7,082 bases of DNA from an uncultured Collinsella sp. (lineage in GTDB: Bacteria > Actinomycetota > Coriobacteriia > Coriobacteriales > Coriobacteriaceae), in NCBI GenBank assembly GCA_900541665.1, contig UQKV01000074.1, positions 1 through 7,082 of the forward strand. The letters are read 5' to 3'. The position numbers and the translations under genes were made by a program. Positions 1 to 4,611 of this stretch are shown here, piece by piece (the stretch's first letter is position 1; every line of letters begins with the position of its first letter). The notes beneath the pieces are model-generated. The model was not told the DNA's origin and did no database searches. It worked only from the letters and a program-made list of their open reading frames with translations.

Positions 1-18
1 CCGTACGCTTGAACTGAG

Positions 19-49
19 AAGGGGGAGGCCTCGCGGCCTCCCCCTTTTT
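19..49 (+). terminator. Rho-independent terminator of the gene upstream of the window
   Basis: A perfect 10-bp GC-rich stem (gggggaggcc at 21-30 and ggcctccccc at 35-44) closes a four-base TCGC loop and is followed at once by five T (45-49). Two further A-T pairs (19-20 with 45-46) can extend the stem. The T-run lies on the + strand side, so it ends a + strand transcript coming from the left, whose gene lies outside the window. It separates that gene from the acpS operon. On the opposite strand the stem would be followed by only two T, so bidirectional action is less likely. Confidence 0.93.
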
Positions 50-63
50 GCGTTTACGGGCTT

Positions 64-93
64 TTGTCTCACATAGTAGCTGTGTTTTATAAC
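64..93 (+). promoter_or_regulatory. Candidate distal promoter of the acpS operon
   Basis: A -35-like TTGTCT (64-69) and a -10-like TATAAC (88-93) are separated by 18 bases. The -10 matches the sigma-70/sigma-A consensus at five of six positions and the -35 at four of six. It lies just downstream of the preceding terminator, in the only sizeable non-coding stretch before the operon. Transcription would begin near 100, giving a leader of about 60 nt. It is inferred from consensus matching only. Confidence 0.4.
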
Positions 94-99
94 CCTCGT

Positions 100-129
100 T
101 TGTCGCATCTTCTGTGAACGGGCTACAAT
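100..129 (+). promoter_or_regulatory. Candidate proximal promoter of the acpS operon
   Basis: A -35-like TTGTCG (100-105) and a -10-like TACAAT (124-129; five of six consensus bases) are separated by 18 bases. The predicted transcription start is near 135-137, leaving a short leader of about 23 nt before the acpS start at 159. Its position directly ahead of the first gene makes it the better of the two candidates. No operator or riboswitch-like fold was evident between it and the gene. Confidence 0.5.
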
Positions 130-148
130 AACTTAGTCTGTGCGATAT

Positions 149-156
149 GGAGGTGA
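149..156 (+). promoter_or_regulatory. Ribosome binding site that sets the acpS start
   Basis: The eight bases GGAGGTGA are complementary to the 3' end of bacterial 16S rRNA. The GGAGG core (149-153) sits five bases before the ATG at 159. An in-frame ATG at 147 gives a longer reading, but that codon shares its G with the binding site, so a ribosome docked here cannot start at it. This decides for 159, which also gives an AcpS-like N terminus. Confidence 0.85.
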
Positions 157-158
157 AC

Positions 159-698
159 ATGGCTGAAGCTGGTATCGGCGTTGATATCGTCGAGATTTCC
201 CGCATGAAATCAATTCTTGAAAAGACGCCGTCGTTTGCTCGGCGTGTGTTTACCGAAGATGAGCGTGCGTATTGCGATGCATCATCGCGTCCCGCTGCTC
301 ACTATGCGAGCCGCTTTGCTTCGCGCGAGGCGGTGCTTAAAGCTCTCGGCACGGGTTTTAGTCAAGGCGTTGGTCGCAAGGATGTTTCGGTAACGCGTGA
401 TAAACTCGGCAAACCGAAGGCGCTGCTTTCGGGCCGTGCACTCGAGATCGCTCATGAGCTTGGTGTTGTTGAGGTCGCTCTTTCCATTACGCTTACAGGA
501 GACTTGGCCGTTGCGAATGCCATCGCGATTACCGAAGATGCTCGGCCTAAGCCAAAAGATGAAAAGGTGAGCACCAAGAAACGCGTTGCGCAGACATTTA
601 AAGAGGCTCGCTCTGTTTTAGATGAGCTTGAGCAGCTGCAGAATTCAGCATTGACGGAGCACCTGGGCGATGCTTCGCAAGATACGCTAGGAGCATAG
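159..698 (+). CDS. acpS: Holo-[acyl-carrier-protein] synthase with C-terminal extension
   Basis: This enzyme transfers 4'-phosphopantetheine from coenzyme A to the active-site serine of apo-ACP in the cytoplasm, activating it for fatty acid synthesis. Numbered from the ATG at 159 (179 aa), family motifs are GIGVDIVEI (5-13), with the Mg-binding Asp9, FTEDE (31-35), and RFASREAVLKALGTG (52-66), with metal-binding Glu57 and Lys61. The later GKPKALLSG strand and the AVANAIAI strand complete the fold near residue 127. Typical AcpS proteins are about 120-126 aa, so the last ~52 residues are extra. This tail is highly charged and looks helical, with heptad-like Leu/Val spacing around residues 140-165. 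Where many homologues have SxSHT, this protein has SITLT (109-113). It is first in the operon, and its stop abuts the next start. The family call is firm; the role of the tail is unknown. Confidence 0.93.
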   Translation: MAEAGIGVDIVEISRMKSILEKTPSFARRVFTEDERAYCDASSRPAAHYASRFASREAVLKALGTGFSQGVGRKDVSVTRDKLGKPKALLSGRALEIAHELGVVEVALSITLTGDLAVANAIAITEDARPKPKDEKVSTKKRVAQTFKEARSVLDELEQLQNSALTEHLGDASQDTLGA

Positions 699-2315
699 AT
701 GAAACCGGTTTTGAGTACCGAAGAAGTCGTTCGTCTCGAGGATATCATCGAACGCGAAGGGACTTCGAAGGCCGAGCTTATGGAGCTAGCGGGTGAGTTT
801 GCCGCCAACGAGGTCTTGAAGCTCAATCCCGATCGGGTTCTCGTTCTGGTCGGTTTTGGTAATAATGGCGGCGACGGTTGGGTTGCCGCCGATATCCTGA
901 GCCATAAGGGTGTGGACGTGGATATCGTTTCTCCGGTTGAACCGGATGAGATTCCTGCTGCTCTGGCACGTCATGTTGCTCGTCGTACTGCCGGCCGCGA
1001 TGTGCACGTTTGCGTCGGCCCCTCGCGTGATGAACTCGAGGTTTTGATCGATAAGGCCGATGTTGTTGTCGATGCCATTTTTGGTACCGGTTTTCACGGG
1101 AATCTGCGTGCGCCGTTCTCCATCTGGATTCCTACGGTCAATGAATGCGCCGACTGTGTCGTATCCATTGATGTCCCCTCGGGCCTGAATGCCGAGACGG
1201 GCGTTGTTGATGACGACTGCATTCGTGCCGAGCATACGGTGACGATGATTGCGCCCAAGATTGGTTTGTATAGCGCCGATGGCCCTGAGTATGCTGGCGA
1301 TTTGATCTGCGGCAATCTTTACGACCGTCTTGACGAGGTCATCGATGATGTCGACCACGCCGCCGAGATTGTCGAGCCCGGTGACTTAGTTGATTACTTT
1401 GCTCCACTACCTACGAATATCGATAAGTATTCCCGTGGCTCTGTGCTTATTGTCGCCGGATCTGCGCAATATCCTGGTGCTGCCATTATGGCGGCCAAGT
1501 CTGCAGCTCGCGCGGGTGCTGGTTACGTGGCAGTCGCGGCTCCTGACGCCTGCGCCAATCTTATTCGCATGGCACTTCCTTCGATTCCCGTCTTTGCTAT
1601 TCCGTCTGATTCCCGCGGCTCCTTTGGCGCCGCTGCGCGCATGACGGTGTGCGAGATTGCAAAGAAGTACAGCTGCGTACTGTGCGGTCCCGGTATGACG
1701 ACATCTGCCGGCGCTATGCAGGTGGTTTCGGGCTTGCTCGAGCTTGATGTGCCGCTTATTTTGGACGCCGATGCACTCAACTGCCTTGCTAAGATTGCCA
1801 TTGACGGTATTGATAGTAATCCCGAGATGTATCGTCGCGAGCAGCCGTTGGTTATGACGCCGCACTATCGTGAGCTTTCGCGTCTGGTTGCCGGTGACGA
1901 GGTGAACGACCTTGGTACCGCGATTGCGGCCGCGCAGAAGGTTGTCTGGGCTGCAGGCTCCGACAATCTGGTGGTCATTGCCAAGGGGCCGACGACGGCT
2001 ATCTGTGGCGTTGAGCGTGTGTTGCTGCCGCTCTCGGGTCCGGCTTCTCTAGCAACTGCCGGTTCGGGTGATGTTCTCGCGGGTATTTTGGCCGGCACGC
2101 TTGCCACCATGCGCGACGAGATGGATCGTTGGGAGTTGCTGTATTCGTACGCCGTCGCACTTCACAGCTACGCCGGTTTTGCCGCGGCGACGGAGTATGG
2201 TGAGAAGAGCGTTATCGCGACCGATCTTATCGACTTGATCGGTCCTGCCATGGAGCTGGCGGCAAAGGATGCGCTCGAAGATCTGGGAATCATGGACGAA
2301 GGGTCGGATGACTAA
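699..2315 (+). CDS. nnr: Bifunctional NAD(P)H-hydrate epimerase / ADP-dependent NAD(P)H-hydrate dehydratase
   Basis: This cytoplasmic metabolite-repair enzyme interconverts the R and S hydrates of NADH and NADPH, then dehydrates the S form back to the usable cofactor at the expense of ADP. The 538 aa contain both domains in the usual order. The N-terminal YjeF_N epimerase domain (about 1-225) shows GFGNNGGDG (52-60), VDAIFGTG (124-131) and SIDVPSGLNAETG (156-168). The C-terminal ribokinase-like dehydratase domain (about 240-525) shows GSVLIVAGSAQYPGAA (247-262), GPGM (330-333), LILDADALN (353-361), MTPHYRE (386-392), AKG (428-430) and the ATAGSGDVLAG block (452-462), with the expected catalytic Asp458. 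Length is close to E. coli YjeF (about 515 aa). AGGAG (689-693) lies five bases before the ATG, which follows the acpS stop with no gap. No key residue appears missing. Confidence 0.96.
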   Translation: MKPVLSTEEVVRLEDIIEREGTSKAELMELAGEFAANEVLKLNPDRVLVLVGFGNNGGDGWVAADILSHKGVDVDIVSPVEPDEIPAALARHVARRTAGRDVHVCVGPSRDELEVLIDKADVVVDAIFGTGFHGNLRAPFSIWIPTVNECADCVVSIDVPSGLNAETGVVDDDCIRAEHTVTMIAPKIGLYSADGPEYAGDLICGNLYDRLDEVIDDVDHAAEIVEPGDLVDYFAPLPTNIDKYSRGSVLIVAGSAQYPGAAIMAAKSAARAGAGYVAVAAPDACANLIRMALPSIPVFAIPSDSRGSFGAAARMTVCEIAKKYSCVLCGPGMTTSAGAMQVVSGLLELDVPLILDADALNCLAKIAIDGIDSNPEMYRREQPLVMTPHYRELSRLVAGDEVNDLGTAIAAAQKVVWAAGSDNLVVIAKGPTTAICGVERVLLPLSGPASLATAGSGDVLAGILAGTLATMRDEMDRWELLYSYAVALHSYAGFAAATEYGEKSVIATDLIDLIGPAMELAAKDALEDLGIMDEGSDD

Positions 2316-2317
2316 TC

Positions 2318-3463
2318 ATGAATAAAGCCGATTTGACGCGCTGGTCCTGGGTCGAGATCGACCGTGGGGCGCTCCGTCGTAACACGAGGGCCTACAAGAA
2401 CTTGCTGAATCCACGTCAGCGCCTGTGCTGCGTGGTCAAGGCCGATGCTTATGGCCATGGAGCTGTTGAGTGCGCCAAGATCATGTATTCGGCCGGTGCC
2501 GACATGTTTGCCGTGGCGACGGTTAACGAGGGCGTTGAGCTCCGACAGGGCGGGATTACGAAACCCATCCTCATCCTAAGCGAGCCGCCTATCGAGGCCA
2601 TTCCGACGTTGCTCGAGTTTGATATCATGCCCTCGGTCTATACGTCTGACTTTGCTCTTGCGTATGGCGAATGTGCCGTCGCGGCGGGCAAAGTGGGCAA
2701 GTATCATCTCGCCATCGAGACGGGCATGAATCGTATCGGCGTTCACTACACGCAGGTGCTCGACTTTGTCCGCGGTATAAATTTCCATCGCGGTATTCAG
2801 TGCGACGGCGTATTTACGCACTTCGCCACGGCCGATGAACCTTCGGGCTGGGACTACAAACTGCAGTGTCAGCGCTTTACCGAGGCCGTTCAGGCCATTA
2901 AGGATGCGGGCTTTGAGTGCGGTATCGTGCACTGCGCCAACACGCCGTCCTCGATGCTCGACCCTTCGATGCATTTTGATATGATTCGCGCCGGCGTTGG
3001 CTTGTATGGAATGCAGCCGTGCGAGCTGAGTGGCCGCGTGATGCAGCTTGATCCCGTTATGAGCGTCCATGCGCGTGTGACGCGCGTGGCACACCCTGCG
3101 ATGGGTGAGGGCGTGGGCTACGGTTTTACCTACCGCGTACCGCGTACGCGCGTTCAGATCTGCACGCTGCCGATCGGTTATGCCGATGGCCTATCGCGTA
3201 CGCTTTCCAATCGTATGGATGTGCTGTATCGCGGCGAGCGCGTGCATCAGGTTGGCAATATCTGCATGGACCAGTTTATGGTCGCCATTCAGTCCAACCC
3301 GGCACACGAGATTCCCGAGGCCGAGTATGGTGACGAGATGATTATTGTCGGCCGCGATGGCGATGCCGAGATCACTATGGACGAGATGGCCCGACTGCGC
3401 GGAACGATTAACTACGAGGTCGCCTGCGGCTTTGGCATGCGTCTCGACAAGGTCTACGTGTAG
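2318..3463 (+). CDS. alr: Alanine racemase
   Basis: This PLP-dependent enzyme interconverts L- and D-alanine, supplying D-alanine for peptidoglycan. The 381 aa match the family length. VVKADAYGHG (39-48) carries the PLP-binding Lys41 and Tyr45. TGMNRIG (135-141) carries Arg139, RAGVGLYG (224-231) the Arg that faces the pyridine nitrogen, and GVGYGFTY (265-272) the second catalytic base Tyr268. LPIGYADG (284-291) and VGNICMD (312-318) are the usual C-terminal beta-domain blocks. The lysine that is carbamylated in the Geobacillus enzyme (Lys129, seven residues before the conserved Arg) is Ala132 here. The start lies two bases after the nnr stop. Only weak binding-site matches precede it (GAAGGG at 2298-2303, too distant; GGA at 2306-2308), so translation is probably coupled to nnr. 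Confidence 0.96.
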   Translation: MNKADLTRWSWVEIDRGALRRNTRAYKNLLNPRQRLCCVVKADAYGHGAVECAKIMYSAGADMFAVATVNEGVELRQGGITKPILILSEPPIEAIPTLLEFDIMPSVYTSDFALAYGECAVAAGKVGKYHLAIETGMNRIGVHYTQVLDFVRGINFHRGIQCDGVFTHFATADEPSGWDYKLQCQRFTEAVQAIKDAGFECGIVHCANTPSSMLDPSMHFDMIRAGVGLYGMQPCELSGRVMQLDPVMSVHARVTRVAHPAMGEGVGYGFTYRVPRTRVQICTLPIGYADGLSRTLSNRMDVLYRGERVHQVGNICMDQFMVAIQSNPAHEIPEAEYGDEMIIVGRDGDAEITMDEMARLRGTINYEVACGFGMRLDKVYV

Positions 3464-3471
3464 GAGCCGCT

Positions 3472-4092
3472 ATGGGCGTCATGCACATCCCCGGCCATAC
3501 CCATCAGGCACCACGTGAGGTCGCACTCGAGGAAATTGAGGCCGTTCTGGGCGATTGTCACCTCTGCCAGCTCTACCAGTCGCGTCACAATATCGTGTTT
3601 GGCGTGGGAAACCCCCGCGCTCGTGTGATGTTTATTGGCGAGGCGCCGGGCCGCAATGAGGATTTGCAGGGCGAGCCCTTTGTGGGGGCGGCAGGCGAGG
3701 ACCTCAACGGCATTTTGTCGCTGGCGGGGCTCAAACGCGAAGACGTCTACATTGCCAACGTGCTTAAGTGCCGCCCGCCGGGAAACCGCAATCCACGTCC
3801 CGAGGAAGTGCTGGCTTGCTCGCCGTTTTTGCGTGAGCAGATTCGAAGCATCTGGCCCGATATTATCGTGACGCTCGGCAACCCCGCGACGCACTTTGTG
3901 CTTAAGACCGAGATTGGCATTACTAAGCTGCGCGGCAGGTTCCACCAGATGGGGCATTTTGTAGTAATGCCCACGTTCCATCCGGCAGCAGCGCTACGCA
4001 ATCCGGCGTGGCAGGAACTGCTGGAGGAAGACTTTAAGATGCTGGGCGACTATCTGGAGCGACATCCCGCACCAGAGGACGCCTCGGAATAA
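3472..4092 (+). CDS. Family 4 (iron-sulfur) uracil-DNA glycosylase
   Basis: This enzyme excises uracil from DNA, the first step of base excision repair after cytosine deamination or dUTP incorporation. The 206 aa carry the family 4 (UDGa) pattern. Four cysteines, 29 and 32 (CHLC), 100 (KCRPPGNRNP) and 116 (ACSPFL), are placed to bind a [4Fe-4S] cluster. Motif A is GEAPGRNED (56-64), followed by GEPFVGAAG (67-75), and motif B is HPAAALR (170-176). The set is complete. Thermophile enzymes of this family are well studied, and the family also occurs widely in mesophilic bacteria. Old annotations call it a phage SPO1 DNA polymerase-related protein. AGGAG (3462-3466) overlaps the alr stop and lies five bases before this ATG, favouring 3472 over the in-frame ATG at 3481. 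Tandem TAA codons (4090-4095) end it. Its function is unrelated to its neighbours. Confidence 0.93.
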   Translation: MGVMHIPGHTHQAPREVALEEIEAVLGDCHLCQLYQSRHNIVFGVGNPRARVMFIGEAPGRNEDLQGEPFVGAAGEDLNGILSLAGLKREDVYIANVLKCRPPGNRNPRPEEVLACSPFLREQIRSIWPDIIVTLGNPATHFVLKTEIGITKLRGRFHQMGHFVVMPTFHPAAALRNPAWQELLEEDFKMLGDYLERHPAPEDASE

Positions 4093-4104
4093 TAAGGAGC
4101 ATAT

Positions 4105-4611
4105 ATGTCCCTGGAGCGCCTGGGGGTAGGTACTTACAAAACGACTTGCGCTGCCGATACGGAGTACTTTGGCGAGCTAATTGCACCGTGCCTTGAGGAC
4201 GGCGATGTGCTCATCCTGACCGGTGGCCTGGGGGTGGGCAAAACTCACTTTACCAAGGGCGTCTCGCGCGGGCTGGGCGATGAGCATATGGTTACGAGCC
4301 CTACGTTTGCGCTCATGGCCGTTCATGATCAAGGCCGTATTCCGCTGTTTCACTTTGATCTATACCGTCTGGAGCATGCCTACGAGCTCGAGGATACGGG
4401 CATTTTCGATGTGCTGGGCTATGAGGGTGCTTGCCTGCTGGAATGGGGCGAACAATTCCAAGACGAGCTGACGGATGAGTATCTTTCGGTGACGCTCAAG
4501 CGTGATGAGGGCGACAGTGATGTGCGAACGATAACGCTCGAGGCGCACGGTGACCGCGCAATGGAGCTTTCCCATTTGATTGATAAGGCTGTACAAGATG
4601 AGCTTGCATAA
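4105..4611 (+). CDS. tsaE: tRNA t6A synthesis ATPase subunit TsaE
   Basis: TsaE is the P-loop ATPase that binds the TsaB-TsaD pair and is needed for repeated turnover when the threonylcarbamoyl group is placed on A37 of ANN-decoding tRNAs. The 168 aa show a Walker A loop GLGVGKT (41-47), followed by HFTKGVSRGLG. The usual switch-like segment VTSPTF (63-68), HFDLYRL (83-89) and LEWGEQF (112-118) follow, all typical of the YjeE/TsaE family. The common GDLGAGKT loop reads GGLGVGKT here, with the catalytic GKT intact. AAGGAG (4094-4099) lies five bases before the ATG. The 3' end overlaps the next gene by 14 nt, and that gene encodes its two partners, which strongly supports the assignment. Confidence 0.95.
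   Translation: MSLERLGVGTYKTTCAADTEYFGELIAPCLEDGDVLILTGGLGVGKTHFTKGVSRGLGDEHMVTSPTFALMAVHDQGRIPLFHFDLYRLEHAYELEDTGIFDVLGYEGACLLEWGEQFQDELTDEYLSVTLKRDEGDSDVRTITLEAHGDRAMELSHLIDKAVQDELA

Noticed and set aside
786..1358. A 190-codon minus-strand open frame opposite nnr
   Set aside because: It lies within the conserved epimerase domain on the other strand, has no recognisable motif and no convincing ribosome binding site.
2576..3094. A 172-codon minus-strand open frame opposite alr
   Set aside because: It mirrors conserved racemase sequence, has His/Arg-rich low-information composition and has no family resemblance.
3135..3160. Local CGCGTAC repetition within alr
   Set aside because: It falls in ordinary coding sequence for a Tyr-Arg-Val-Pro-Arg-Thr-Arg stretch and does not recur with regular spacing.
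3454..3981. A 175-codon minus-strand open frame opposite the glycosylase gene
   Set aside because: The + strand frame carries all four cluster cysteines and both active-site motifs; this one shows none of any family.
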